NCBI RefSeq assembly: GCF_027887165.1
Contig: NC_077231.1
Location: forward strand, 194,172,334 to 194,236,333
Reading direction: 5' to 3'
Length of the DNA stretch: 64,000 bases
Source of the DNA: Monodelphis domestica
Taxonomy: Eukaryota; Chordata; Mammalia; Didelphimorphia; Didelphidae
A program made the translations under genes and the position numbers. Of the stretch, positions 10,901 through 23,160 are shown piece by piece. The notes beneath the pieces are model-generated. The model made no database searches, had not been told where the DNA came from, and was given only the letters and a program-made list of their open reading frames with translations. Numbering within the stretch: position 1 is the first letter of the stretch; each line of letters begins with the position of its first letter.

Positions 10901-11549
10901 AATAGGCACAGCCCAAAATAGGGCTCCTGGATCTATTCTTTCCTTCCCAGAGGAAAACTAATTTCTCTGCCTCTTGTCCTTTTATCTGAGTTGTAGAAGG
11001 GGAGGAGATAGAAAATTCATGTCATAATATTAAGGGCTAGCTTTGACTTAAGAAACATCACTAGTATTTTGAGTCTAATATGAAAATAAAATGAAGCACT
11101 CTTAGATGAACTAATAGTTAACAAATGAAAGTTTATTTAGCTATAGTAGGATAAGTATATTCAACAAGGATATGCAAGAAAGATATGGTGTTGATTCAGC
11201 TTAATCCAGTTTCCTGGTTTCACTTGTACTGTTCATTTGCAGTCAAAAGCCTAAAAGAAGGAATTGAAGTTTCTCATAGTTTCTTGAATTCAGGACAACA
11301 GGAAGCCATGTTAACAATCCAAGTCAGTCCCTTGAGCCAATTAAGTCTCAGTAGAGTTTCAGTACTTTTTAAGGAAAATAATTTATTTGTTTGGCATGGA
11401 AGTAGATCCTTAGCGAAAACTAGTAGCAGAAATATTAAATGTATCCTTTTCAGACCATAATACAATAAAAATTATATTCCCCAAAGGGAAATAGAAAGAC
11501 TAAAAATTAATTGGAAACTAAATAATCTTATCCTAAAGAATGAATGGAT

Positions 11550-11746
11550 TGGGAGAAGCTGCCTGGCTCAGTGGATTGAGTCAGGTTTAGGGTTGGAGGT
11601 TCTGGGTTCAAATCTGGCCTCAGACACTTCCTAGCTTTGTAAACCTGGGCAAGTCACTTAACTCCTTTTGCCTAGCCCTTCCCACTCTTCTGCCTTGGAA
11701 CCGGTACATAATGCCAGAAGGCAAGAGTTTTTTTTTTTTTTTTTTA
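11550..11746 (+). repeat. Marsupial SINE, second type (forward)
   Basis: 'tgcctggctcagtggattga', 'tctgggttcaaatctggcct', 'gggcaagtcacttaactcct', 'ccactcttctgccttggaac', then a run of T after 'aaggcaagag'. Confidence 0.85.
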
Positions 11747-12474
11747 AAGAATGAATGGGTCAAAGAAAAAAAATCATGGAACAATAAAAAATTTCATTAA
11801 AGAGAATGACAGTGAAGAGACAACATATCAAAATTTATGAGATGCAGCCAAAGCTGAACTTAGGATGAACTTTATATTTCTAAATGCTTATGTCAAGAAA
11901 ATAGGGAAAGCTAGCCTTTCTTCATGGAAGTACTCTAGGAAATACTTTTCCCATGTGTTTACCACATGGGAAGGTTCACTAGTATCATAGATGTGAAAAG
12001 TGACCACAACCAACATATCAGGCCTGAGATTTTCAGGCTATCTCCATGATAAGGAAGAATCAAATATCAGCATTTTTCAGATAAAGAAAGGAGGAAATAA
12101 TTTGCTCAATGATGTCTCAACAATCTAAGAAAAGACTTTACAACCCTTGATTTTTAGTTTACTGCTATATCCACTAATTAAACTACACAGTATCTTTAGA
12201 AACTAGGAAGTGGGGGTGGGATAGAGAAAGTTGTAGGGAGAAGAAAAGACATATCTAGAAACTCATGGGTCACACAGCTAGTAGGTTTCTTATGCAAGAT
12301 TTGAAACTTAGCTTCCCAGATTCCAAGTCCTGTGCTATGTTTCATACCCAGTACTCACTTCTACTTCCTCAGAAGCTCTAGCTTCCTTCAAAGCTCAGCT
12401 AATATGGTACCTTTTTATGAGAGCTTTCTCATTTTCCCTACTTAGTGCTCTCATTCCTATGCATTTAATATATG

Positions 12475-12497
12475 TCATATATATATATATATATGTG

Positions 12498-12528
<31 letters not shown>

Positions 12529-12531
12529 TTC
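12475..12531. repeat. TA microsatellite
   Basis: (TA)n broken by two TG/GT steps. Confidence 0.9.
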
Positions 12532-12688
12532 TATAAATATGTTGTTTCCTTTTTCCTGGAGGTGACTCAAACTAAACTTCTAGTATTTTTGGTCCTATAT
12601 TAAAAGAAAATTAAGTACTCAGAGATTATCTTACTATTAAAAAATGGAAGTTTACTTAGCCATACTAGAACAAGGATTTTCAGTGAAG

Positions 12689-13680
12689 GCGGCTAGATGG
12701 TACAATGGATCAAGTACCAGGCTTGGAATCAGGTAGATTCATCTTCTTGAGTTCAAATCTGGCCTCAGATACCTACAAGCTGTGTGACTCTGGACAAGTC
12801 ACTTAACCCTGTTTGCCTCTAAAACCTCCCGGCCCTCGAGAGGTTTCAAGGAGAGAAGATAGAAACAGGATAGAAGTTTTGGATCCCGCGAAGGGCGTGA
12901 ACAAGCCAGCTTTAGAGATGTAAATAATCGAGTCAGTAATCAATTATTGATTTTCGGGAGCCACAGCCTGTTCCAACCATTGGGCGTTACTATCCAGGCT
13001 ATTCCACCCAATGATCTCAATTTAACACTGCACTGGTCAGAGGATAATGCTAGCTCAGAAGGAAAGGAGATTAGAAACTAAAGGAGGTAGATAACGCTAG
13101 GTATTAGCATTGGAAAAGAGAGAGAAACAGGAAGGCCTGACCGAAGGGCCAGGCCTCAGGGAGAAAGATAGAGAGGAGAGAGAAAGGGGAGAAGTTGCTC
13201 CTTTGCAAACCTGTCGAGGTCCTCCAAGTGGGCGGGCTGGCTGTGTCTCGTCCCCTTTATTCTCTTTGATATACAAATGAGCTCAATACATATTGATCAG
13301 TTACATGATACCTCAATACATATAGATGAGTTACATAGTATATTGCTATTGGATAATTGCAACTTATGACAAGGTGAAGGTGGGGTTATATTATCCTCGG
13401 GTGAGCGACACAGGAGGAAGCAAGGTTTCGCGCCCTAACTTCAGCCACGCTGGGAATAGAGCTCATTGCCATGCGCAGGGTGGCCATGTGCTCACTCACA
13501 ATCCTTGTCTCTCCATAATACCTATGGGCTGGACTGCTACAGCCTCAGTTTCTTCATCTGTAAAATGAACTGGAGAAGGAAAATGGCAAACCACCCCAGT
13601 AGCTTCACCAAGAAAACTCCAAATGGGGTCATGAAGAGTCAGACAAGAGTAAAACAACTGAACAACAACAATGAGAAACA
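12689..13680 (+). repeat. Mar1-like SINE split by an LTR insertion
   Basis: The 5' half (12689-12819) runs from 'ggcggctagatggtacaatg' to 'cctgtttgcctc'. The 3' half (13542-13680) resumes at 'gcctcagtttcttcatctgt' and ends with the 'gaagagtcagacaagagtaa' tail. The five bases GCCTC occur on both sides of the insert, so the SINE was here first and was then interrupted. Confidence 0.85.
12820..13541 (-). mobile_element. Solo LTR of an endogenous retrovirus, nested in a SINE
   Basis: This 722 bp fossil LTR is flanked by a 5-bp target duplication (GCCTC at 12815-12819 and 13542-13546). It shares several blocks with the LTR at 24298-24861, including 'acaggatagaagttttggat' and the end 'ggactgctaca'. 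The antisense orientation is taken from its better-preserved relative. No internal retroviral region is present, so it is a solo LTR, probably made by recombination between two LTRs. Its fair CpG content suggests it is younger than the L1 debris. Confidence 0.7.
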
Positions 13681-14649
13681 GGGATTCTGAGAGACAGAGA
13701 TGATGGAGGAAGTACATTCTAAGTCTGTGCAAAGTCAGAGAGATGAGAGGTAAATTATATATAAGGAACAGCAAGAAGGTCATTTTGTCTGGAACTTTCT
13801 TCCTCACTGCAAGACAAATTCTCTATCCTCTAGACAATATTGACTCTCCATTATTAATAACATCATCATCATCATCAAGTCTCAGAGAAGGAGAAATAAG
13901 AAGAAAATGGTGCAAATTAATGGGTGGAGTGGAGATGGAGTGAAGGTGGCATAGAGATAGTTCCCAGATTGATGGCACATCTATCATTCTTATTAAAGGA
14001 GGCCCAATGCTATCATTTTAATGTACACCATTACCCAGGCACTTCTTAGAATGTATTTTTCCAACAACAGATGCAAAAATTCTTTCTGATGTCTTTGGAA
14101 GCTAGAAATCATCTGTGTAATGTACACATGTCTCTATTGCCTTAGTCAGTTCTATTTTTTTCATGGAAGGCTTTAATCAAAGTAAACTTTTCTTTTCTTC
14201 CACTTAGAAGCAGGGAATTTAAGTGGATATTTTCAGAAGCCAATGGTCATTTACAGCAACACTCTCTTAGGAAAGACTAGTTTTAGTTAAAATAGAGATT
14301 GAATGCAAACTTCCAGTTTACTTAGAACATTGAATCAGCCCTGTAATGACATGTTTCTCTGAATCATTGCCACACAACTTTTTCTTTGTACCAGGTATCT
14401 GGAAGAGCCAGCATCGAGAGTAAAGGTAAAAGAGAAAATGATAGACTTTTTATTTCATTTAAAAGCTTTTTTAGGCATTTAAAAAAATTATGCTCTTTGA
14501 AGTGGAAAAGAGAATCAATAAAATTTAGCTTTGTCTAGATAGAATCTGCGAAGGATCTTTAGAGGTATAAGCTGGTTATGTGAAATGATTCATTGGGGAG
14601 ACTAGACATGTAAACCTGGGAGATTTCAACATGCTTGTCTTCCAATAGG

Positions 14650-15040
14650 ATTATAGGGGGGATTGTATAGATAGAATCTGCTCCTCCCCCCAGCTCGTCC
14701 CCAGCTTGTCCCCACCTTGCTGGGTGGTTGGATGTCACATGAACGCTCCAAACAGGTCACAGGTGAAGAGCCCTAGGAACATGACCCAGAACTAAAGGTT
14801 ACAGGTCTGGGTTCAAGAGAAAGGATAAAGGTGTGGGGTGATACATGACTAACTTCTCTATACTTCCTTCAATCTGGCAGGGGGGACAGACAGAGAATCC
14901 TGAGAAAGGATCTACACATGGTTCAGACTTAGAGTAGAAAAGAGTCTTTAAATTTATGCCTATCTACTTTCTCTATTTCAAGTAATTATTAATAAACTCT
15001 ATGGAAATAAGTACATAGAATTTTAAATTTAAATCTAACA
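14650..15040 (+). mobile_element. LTR-like stretch, unclassified
   Basis: A GC-richer segment of unique wording ends in a region with AATAAA ('taataaactc', about 14990) followed by 'aatctaaca'. This resembles the 3' part of an LTR with its polyadenylation signal. I see no target duplication and no clear start, so both family and ends are guesses. Confidence 0.25.
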
Positions 15041-15554
15041 GCTTCTTTAGCATGTTCTTGACCTATGTAAAGCTCATTTTAATGTTAGTATTCTATTTTG
15101 AAATTGTATTCTTTTGCAATGCGTTTGATTGTATGAATACATTTGTTGCTGAGATCAATTAAACTACATAACAGTGAATGCCTTCCAAAGGTCTGCCATG
15201 AAATGAAAATGATGCTCACTTGGATCAGGGTTTAAGGGCTACGTTACTTCTCAATAATTCTATTAACCAGGTGTTGCTTGTGTTATTGCCCTGAAAAATA
15301 GCTTATGATGATGATGTAGCCTTATAATCTCCAAATATTTAATTGGAGAAAAGGGAAAATAGAGGTACATGAGTACAAACTGACTATGGTTGTAACAGTA
15401 TGAACATATGCATCAATGTATCACATCTTTCATTTTTAGCTTATTGATAACTGCAAAATTTTTCATTGTAATTTTATGGAGGCAAATGAAATATTTTCTA
15501 GGAATGGCTGTATAGTAGTTCTTTGCCAAAGTAATAATTTTTCATAATCTGTGA

Positions 15555-15745
15555 AGATTTATTATAGAATAGAAAAGAACATTGGACTGGGAGTTAGAGA
15601 AATTGTGTTTAAATCCTACCACTATCATTTATCTCCTGCATAACCTTGGGCAAAGGCACTCACCCTTTTTGGATGACAGCTTCCTTGTCAAGCAAGGGGG
15701 CTCAAGTAGGGCACCTCTAAGATCCATTCCATTTAGAGATCTGTG
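15555..15745 (+). repeat. MIR SINE
   Basis: 'gaacattggactgggagtta', then 'aaatcctaccactatcat', 'taaccttgggcaaaggcact', and 'ctaagatccattccatttag'. This is the standard MIR order. Confidence 0.65.
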
Positions 15746-16330
15746 ATACTAATGTTTTTTTTTTTTAAGATGTCCTTTCATTATGGTGATGGTATTAGAT
15801 GGCCTGAATGTGTGTGTGTGAAATATTATTTGGAACAATTGCTGTATTTCTTTAGAGAAGCTATTAATATTGAAAGGGCATGTTTGTTTGTGTCTGTGTA
15901 TAGGAATATGTAATATATCTATGTATATACATCTATATGAATAGACATGTAGAAAAATATCTATGCATCCACAAAATTATGTTGAAGAATTTTATAGTTA
16001 TTAGTTGATTTTGGAATAATAATACCTATGTCTGTCTTACAGGGTTGTTGGGAAAATTAAATAACATGATATATTTAAAGTGACTTACAAATCATATACG
16101 GGTCCAATATTACTATTCAAATTATTATTATTACACTACTAGGAAATCTAGAGGGCTATAAACCCATGATAACATGTGTTGAATCCTACAATTCATGCTA
16201 TCTAACATCATCTGGAATTTCAGTGCTCTGGGATTTTAAAAATTCATCTCTAGAGGACTCCTGAGTATATTCCCTATAACAACTATTTAAAACATTTTCT
16301 GGTTTCCTTAAACCTTTTTGGGGTTGGAAT

Positions 16331-16440
16331 TGTTTTCTTTTCTCTTTCTCTCCCTTTTTGCCTCTTTCTCTCTCTGTCTCTGTCTCTTACTCTCTCCCCA
16401 GCCTGTCTCTCTGCCTCTGTCTCTGTTTCACTTTCTCACT
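16331..16440 (+). repeat. CT-rich polypyrimidine tract
   Basis: About 110 bases of C/T with few interruptions, in 'tctctctgtctctgtctctt' style. Confidence 0.85.
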
Positions 16441-17944
16441 TTCCAAAAAAGTGCTTAACTGCTCCTGCCTTAAGTTATATTTCCCTCTTGTCTAACTATT
16501 GAAGAGCTCCTGCTGTGTTTAAATAGTAATGAGAAGGTCTGGGAAGAAACTTTTGAAATTTTCTTTTAAAAAGGTTCACTAAGCCTTTTTTTTTATCGTT
16601 AGAAACACTCCTAACAAATTGTCAAGCCTCTGCAATTTTTTAGGCTTCCTGTGGACCAACAGTAAAGATGCAGATGCATGATGGGAAGAGTTAGTCTTAG
16701 AATATCTAATCCAATGGAATAGTAGAAACAATAGTTTTATCATCAAGGAATTTTTCTAATGGTTAAGAATAGAAAAAATTCCAACTTAGTTGACAGCTAT
16801 AACTCAGTGGTCACCATCAAAGAACTGACATCCACCATATGGTGTATGAATGAAATTATGTAGATAGCCAGCCTCAATAGCCCCATCTCCAATAAAATAG
16901 GCCCTTTCAACTTCTTTACTTCCCTTTCTACAAAACAGAAATCACATAGGACAAAATTTCTTTTCCCTTAATAGGACTTTGAAAAAAAATCTAAATCATT
17001 ACATTAACTCTTTTCACTTGTAGAAATTAGTGTAACCTTGAAGAACTGCTACTGAGTCCAGAGGGGCTGGAGCAAAGTTCCCCTTCCTGTTTTTTATTCA
17101 GATATGTGGTTTACAGTAGTTTCAGTGGGTGAAGTCTTCCTTTTCTCACATTTTTCAATTCATTAAGCCCTTATCCGTAGCTAATTTTATTTATAACTTA
17201 GACAACAGCTTATATTTAGAGTTTCCCCTGCAAAGGAGAGTAAACAAGACACAATATATAATATGAATTTGATATGGAGAAGGTAATTTGTCACCCCCCA
17301 ACCCCCAGCTAATAAATGCTTATTCATTCATTCATTTAGTAAGTGTATGTGCTTTAATGTGTGGATAGTTAGACTATAATGTAAGGGATGGAAAGTCCTT
17401 TAAATCTGAAAATTTATCTTCTAATTTCTTTTCCTTGCTTCCTCTCTGGTATGTTATTATCTCTGACCTTGTGAACAAAGAAATAGGACATATCAATCAT
17501 TTTAAACTTTATGATTGCAGGCAACAACTCAATGAAAGGAAAGAGAGCTTTTGATGGCATTTCTTGGAAAATGCTGTGACAGAGATCTGGTGATACAATG
17601 AGGATTCCAAACCATTCTTTGGGTTTTTAAATATTAGTTCTATCCAGTCTAAAGATAGTCAGATTTAGTTCACATTTCAGCCTAGTCCAGACTTCAGACA
17701 GTTTGATCCTAAGGGAAACAACAAACAACTAATAATGAATAGTCATTAGGTAGGAGCCTTGAAATAAAAGGAGTTTGATAACAACTTTGCAGACAGGTTT
17801 CATAGATTCTGATACCTTGGAAGTTGTTAGAAGTCACAGATATCTGAGATTTGAATATTTTTCCCAAAAGGGGGTCTCTGCTCTGGATTCAAATGGACCA
17901 GATTCAGTCCTAACAGGACCTAACCCAGACCCTAACACTCTTAG

Positions 17945-18300
17945 CTGTTGTTGATTCCTTCAGTCATGTCTGACTCTTCCTGATCTTCTGGAACATGATC
18001 TCTCCTCCACTATCTCTTGAAGCCTGTCTGAGTTCATGTTAGTTGCTTTCATTAGATTATCTATCCATCTCATCTTCTGTGGTCATCATGTGATCATCTT
18101 TCACCTTCACTCTTTCCCAACAATGGAGTCTTTCCTAATGAGTCCCTCTTCTTGTCACGTGGCCAAAGTACTTAAGCTTCAGCTTCAGGGTTTGACCTTC
18201 CAGGGAATAGCCTGATTGAATTTCTTTAAGTATTAACTGATTACATCTCACTGCTGTCTGAGCAACTCTCCAAGGTCTTCTTCACCTCCACAATGAGAAA
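17945..18300 (-). mobile_element. RTE (BovB-like) LINE 3' fragment
   Basis: The wording follows ruminant BovB in reverse: 'cagtcatgtctgactcttcc', 'ccatctcatcttctgtggtc', 'aatgagtccctcttcttgtc' and 'ggccaaagtacttaagcttc', ending near 'ccaaggtcttcttcacctcc'. Marsupial RTE elements of this type supply the 3' tail of Mar1-like SINEs, which fits the SINEs around it. It is truncated at the 5' side. Confidence 0.7.
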
Positions 18301-18432
18301 ATTCATAATAATAATAGCTCATACTATGATGATATTTTAGGATTTACAAAGCTTTCTTGGCAACAACCTTGTAAAGCAGGTAATACAAATATTTTCTCTA
18401 TTTCATAGATAAAGAAATTGAGGATAAGAAGT
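18300..18432 (-). repeat. MIR/THER1-like fragment
   Basis: 'aataatagctcatactatga', 'acaaagctttcttggcaaca' and 'catagataaagaaattgagg' form the reverse 3' half of a THER1/MIR copy. It is cut on its right by the LTR-like block. Confidence 0.5.
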
Positions 18433-18779
18433 GAGTTAGTCAGGTCTTAAGTACCCTTTTGTCCTGGTAGATTATCCCTTTGGTTCAAAATCCTAGGGCT
18501 GGATCTTTCCCCTTTGTGTCCATTGTAAATCTAATCAGCCATACTGTCTTGCACTCAGTTCACCAAAGGGTATATAAATTGCCCAGGCTTCATGGTTGCT
18601 GAGAGTCATCATCTCAAGCATGATACTCCCAGGGATATTGTCCCACGAGTCCCAGGGTGCAGACCCTGTAAAGGCTCTGCATGTGGCCGAATATGGGATT
18701 TATTCATCTCCGGATTAAAGACTTGGTCTTTCTGATTACTTGAGTAGTTCTCTGTTGTTGTTTTTTTCCCAGTTTAACA
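18433..18779 (+). mobile_element. Probable solo LTR, other family
   Basis: About 350 bases ending an MIR copy abruptly. It has a TATA-like 'gggtatataaattgccc' and, about 150 bases on, 'ccggattaaagacttgg', with a likely ATTAAA polyadenylation signal. The end reads 'agtttaaca'. This is the arrangement of U3-R-U5 in a fossil retroviral LTR. The ends are approximate and no target duplication is clear. Confidence 0.45.
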
Positions 18780-18847
18780 ATATCTAATCTACATGTCCAT
18801 GTTTATTCTGACCACTTGGGTTCTAATTATGTGCTAAGATTAGCTGT

Positions 18848-19208
18848 GTCAACGTGGAATCTAAAAGTCCCCGGACTTGTAGCCTGGAGGGACCGGGTGA
18901 TTTAGTTTTGCCGAAGTGGAGAGTCTCCAGAAGTCTCTCCCTGTATATCACACCCTCCTTCTGAGGACCGAGCTCGAGACCTGCCTGAGAAACTGATGCG
19001 CTACCTACTGCGTCAAAGAGTCACCCGATTTGGGTTGGGGCTTAGAATTTATCTGAAGTGGATTGTTAAATCTTGAGATTTCCCTCGGGGCGGATTCTCA
19101 CAGGAACAGGTTCAAACCTGAAGCTTTCGCCTCTAAAACTAAGATGGACTGGACCTCACCCAGTCCCTCCGGGTTACAAATCCGGGGACTTTTAGATTCC
19201 ACGTTGAC
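18848..19208. mobile_element. CpG-rich foldback element with tRNA-like core
   Basis: The two ends, 18848-18900 and 19156-19208, are inverted repeats of each other: 49 of 53 positions agree, the first 28 without mismatch, and all four differences are transitions. The 361-bp unit holds about 15 CpGs, far more than the DNA around it. On the minus strand, 18953-19027 resembles an elongator tRNA-Met: the block GCAGTAGGTAGCGC (A box and D arm) is followed by a degenerate B box, AGCTCGGTCC. The right arm also has a T-arm-like 'ccgggttacaaatccgggg'. It is either a non-autonomous DNA transposon (MITE) or a tRNA-derived element with inverted ends. I recognise no family, and no clear target duplication is seen. 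Confidence 0.6.
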
Positions 19209-19889
19209 GGCTCAATGGAATTTAGTAAGTATTTGTTAAGTGTTGAGCGTGAGCAAGGCACTCTGCAGGAGACTGGCTATATTAGACCAAAAAATGGTAC
19301 CTGCCTTCCATAAGTTTATATTCTAGCAGAAAAAAAATGTAACCTACACATGAAGAAATACGATGCATTTTTTAAGAGAGAGAGAGCATGAAAACTGGGG
19401 GATCCTGAAAGCTGGTTCTTGAGCTAGACTTTAAAAAAAGCTTCCCTACCCTAATGTATTAAAGTCTCAGCATCTCCATAGCAAGATAGTAGCTAGAGCT
19501 CTTAATAAATCCAGTGACTTATGTAAACTTGAATAGAATACAATTTCAAAAGCCATTTTCAGTCAGCGAAAGCACTGACCTATTCGGATCTAAACTATAC
19601 TGAGTAAAGCAGGTAGCACATGCAGGTCATTCTTAAAATACGATCAAAATGATAGTGTGGATATTCTAAAAAACAGCAGTCTCTGGGAATAGATTAAAGA
19701 ACTTCAGAACTGGAAGAGGGAGCAGGTGGCTACACAGGACCTTAACAGCAATTCTCTTTTCAACATTCCCTCGACAAGAGAGTTCTCAACCTTCACCTAA
19801 TGGACTCCAGTGATGGATACTCACAGCTTTCTGAGGAAACTCATGTTTTTAGTCTGCTCCTGTTGTTCTCCTTATGTTAAACCTAAATA

Positions 19890-20075
19890 TTCCTTTCTAA
19901 TGCCAGATTAAAGATTTTAGAGCTAGAAGGAATTGAAGATAAGCTTGCCTAGAACCTTTTTCATCTAGGGTTCACTGAAGTCCAGAGAGTCCAAATCATA
20001 CAGGTATTAACTAGCAGAGTCAGTGTTTGAATCCAGATCTTCTGACTCGAATCCATTTTTTTTTCCCTGTACCAC
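19890..20075 (-). repeat. MIR-like fragment
   Basis: 'agctagaaggaattgaagat', 'ttgaatccagatcttctgac' and 'ccctgtaccac' read as a reverse MIR. Confidence 0.45.
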
Positions 20076-20269
20076 TCTTTCAATCTCTGCTGCTAGTTCT
20101 GCTTTCTGGACCCACACAGAATGAGTCTAATTTTTCTTCCATTAGATATTCCTTTAGAGATGTGAGGATACTTATCATGTTCTCCCTTTGTTTTCTTGTC
20201 TCCAGCCTTCCTAATCCCATTTTTAATTGGTATTGTTGGGTCTGTTAACTTTTGAGGTACCTAGCCAAT

Positions 20270-20640
20270 GCAATTCAGTTTAGTAAACAGTAACTAAGCA
20301 CCTACTATGTGCCAGGGACTGTGCGGAGAGCTTCTGAAGCAATTAATGAAAAGAAAGGCAGTCCTTGCCCACAAGGAGATGACTGTCTCATAGTGGGGAG
20401 AGAAGGTACAAAAGAAGACAAGAAAGCAAGGAGTGGGATAGGTGATTCATGGGGACACTTGGTTTAGTGCATCTTGTGCTCTGATACTGAAACCAGACAG
20501 AATAGCAGGTACAGAATGGAGAGAGCCCAAAGGTTTCTCTTCTGCCCTCTATAAGGGAAGGCATTAGAAGGACTCCAGTCAGAGGAGAGAGGAGACTGAA
20601 GGAAGTACAATCATTCAAAGCTTGCTTTAGCAACCTGGCA
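20270..20640 (+). repeat. Ancient dispersed repeat ('tatgtgccagggactgtg' type)
   Basis: 'taagcacctactatgtgcca', then 'cagtccttgcccacaaggag', a pattern repeated at about 6340, 19230, 28345, 29200, 36550, 37640 and 63110. It is widespread in mammals, but I cannot name the family with certainty. Confidence 0.5.
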
Positions 20641-20989
20641 ATGAGATTAGAGGTAATGAGCTTGCAACAACATTTCAGATGTGATCTGACCAGAGTAATA
20701 TCTTGGAAGATTATATATTTCTTCTACAATATTATGGCTTGTTAATGGGAAATATGTATTATTGCATAGATGGCTGCCTTAATATAAAATCTCTTACAAC
20801 AACCCTAAAAGAAAGTGCTGTGTTTGATAGGATTTGAGATATCAAGTAATTTCTGGAAAAAGTGGTGAGACTATATAATTTCCTCTTCAATGCACTAGAA
20901 TAAGCAGTATAATTTTGTTGGTATTGTTAAAGGACTATGCTGCACTTGTCATTATAAATATCAAACCTACTGGGGAAAGATGTGCTTAT

Positions 20990-21140
20990 CCAGCAGATCT
21001 TGTGTCAGCAGGTTTGCAATTAGAACTTAGAACCAGGAAGTGTTTGAATTGTTCTTCAGACACATTAGCTATAGGCGACTTAAATAAGTCACTTAACCTC
21101 TCTGATCCTCAGGACCTCTTTTGTAAAATGAGAGAGTTTC
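20990..21140 (+). repeat. MIR-like fragment
   Basis: 'aagtcacttaacctctctga' then 'cctcaggacctcttttgtaa' then 'aatgag', the MIR core and 3' part. Confidence 0.5.
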
Positions 21141-21184
21141 TGGGAGAGCCTCATATACATTTCACTCCAGATTACATATTGATA

Positions 21185-22160
21185 TAATTCTTAATAATCA
21201 TTTTCTAATATTTTGCAATCCATATTCTCTCCCTCCTTCCCATTTCCTCCCTCCCCAAGATGCCAGGTAAGATGATATAGGTTGTACATGTGTTATCATG
21301 CAATACATATTTCTGTGTATGCCATGTTGTGAAAGAAGACACATATCACTTATAGTAGAGAAAAGTTCATGAAGGAAATGAAGTGAAGAATAATAAGGTT
21401 CAATCTGCATTCAGACTCCATCTTTCTATGGTGGTATGTAGCAACTTTCTCATCATGAGTCCATTGGAGTTGTCTTGGATCTTTGCAATAGTAATAATAG
21501 TTGCCATTCACAGTTGATCATAGTACATTATTGTTACTGGGTTCAGTGTTCTCCTGGTTCTGCTCACTTCTTTTGCATAATTTCATGTTTCCAGGATCTT
21601 CTTTGATCGTCCTGTTCATCATTTCTTACAGCATAATAATATTCCATTACAATCATATATCACAACTTGTTCAGCCAATCCCCAGATGATAGACATCTCT
21701 TCAGATTCCATTTCTTTGCCTCCACAAAACGAACTGCTATAAATATTTTGGTACAAGTAGGTCCTTTCTCCCTATCTTTGATCTTTTGGGGATATAGACC
21801 TAGTAGTGGTATTGCTGGGTCAAGGAGTATACACAGTTTGATGGCCCTTTGGGCATAGTTCCAAATTGCTCTTTAGAATGCTTGTATCAGTTCATGGCTC
21901 TACCAACAGTATATAAGTGTCCTAATTTTCCCACATTCCCTCTAACAGTTGTCATTTTTCCCTTTTTTGCAATATTAACCAATCTGATAGGTATGAGGTG
22001 GTACCTCAGAGTTGTTTTAATTTACATTTCTCTAAATTAATATTGATTTGGAGCATATTTTCATATGACTATGAAGAATTTTAGTTTCCTCATCTGAGAG
22101 TTGCCAGTTCATATCCTTTGACCCTTTGTTAATTGGGGAATGTGCCATGCTTATGAGAAG
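21185..22160 (-). mobile_element. L1 3' fragment (antisense)
   Basis: The order is 'ggttctgctcacttcttttg', 'cagccaatccccagatgata', 'agacctagtagtggtattgc', then 'caattgctctttagaatg'-type wording and 'taacagttgtca'. It matches, block for block, the longer antisense L1 at 31810-33665 and the pieces at 23800, 30640, 41060 and 57600. It is 5'-truncated and decayed. The small open frames inside it are debris. Confidence 0.8.
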
Positions 22161-22911
22161 CTATTTTGTTCTAGTTATATCATTTTTATAAAAGCAAATT
22201 AAGTCTAACTTTTTAAACAACTTATCATTATTGATAGTTATGGTGGGAAGAACATACTCATGTGGTGTTTTGAGATACAGAACTAAAAAGACATCTCCCA
22301 TTCACATACACATACTTCTTAGGGCTACCTCTAGAACTCTGAGGGGACAAATAGCTGGCCAAGCTATAATACAGCCTGCCAATGGGAACATAGATTGACA
22401 GAGTAGCTCCAGAGCTTCTGCTCTGTGTGGAAACACTGAAATATTTTTTTAAAACTGCCTTTTCTGTTTTAATTTTATATAGTGTTATATGTCCTCTGTT
22501 GCTTAAATATTAGAAAATTGGACTAGTGGAACTAAGGCCCTTTCCAGCTCTAAATCACTATGTTTTGCTGTCTTTTAAAGCTATGCTATGTGATGTGAGG
22601 GGAATTCAAGAAATGAGAGTCAGCAGAAGAGTCAGATCTTTGCCCATTATTTTGATGGATTAAAATTATATGATTATCTGGTGAGGTTCTGATTATATGC
22701 TCCACTGAGTTGGGTAGCTATCTTTTCATGGATTCTAAAAATATGCCCAAATTAATATTCTTGATAGTATTTTTGCAGACTGTAAAATGGCATTATTCCA
22801 TTCCCTTTAGCCAGTACGTGATTTTAAACATTATTCTCCTAGAAAGAAAAGATGTTTCGACAGAATAGTGTGGATGGACATTCTCATTTGGGTTTATATT
22901 TAAATAGGAAA

Positions 22912-23160
22912 AGTTAGGTGGTACGGTAGTTCAAGTACTGGGTCTAAAGTCAGGAAGATTCATCTTCCCAAGCTCAGCTCTGGTCTCAGAACCTTACTAG
23001 TTGTGTAAACTTTGGCAGGTCACTTAACTGTGCTTTCCTCAGTTTCTCCTCTATAAAATGAGATGAAGAAGGAAAATGACCAACCACTTCAGTATCTTTA
23101 CTAAGAAAACTCCAAATGCAGTCATGAAGAGTCAGACAAAACTGAACCACAACAAATTTA
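22912..23160 (+). repeat. Mar1-like SINE
   Basis: A full-length copy from 'gttaggtggtacggtagttc' to 'catgaagagtcagacaaaac'. Confidence 0.85.
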
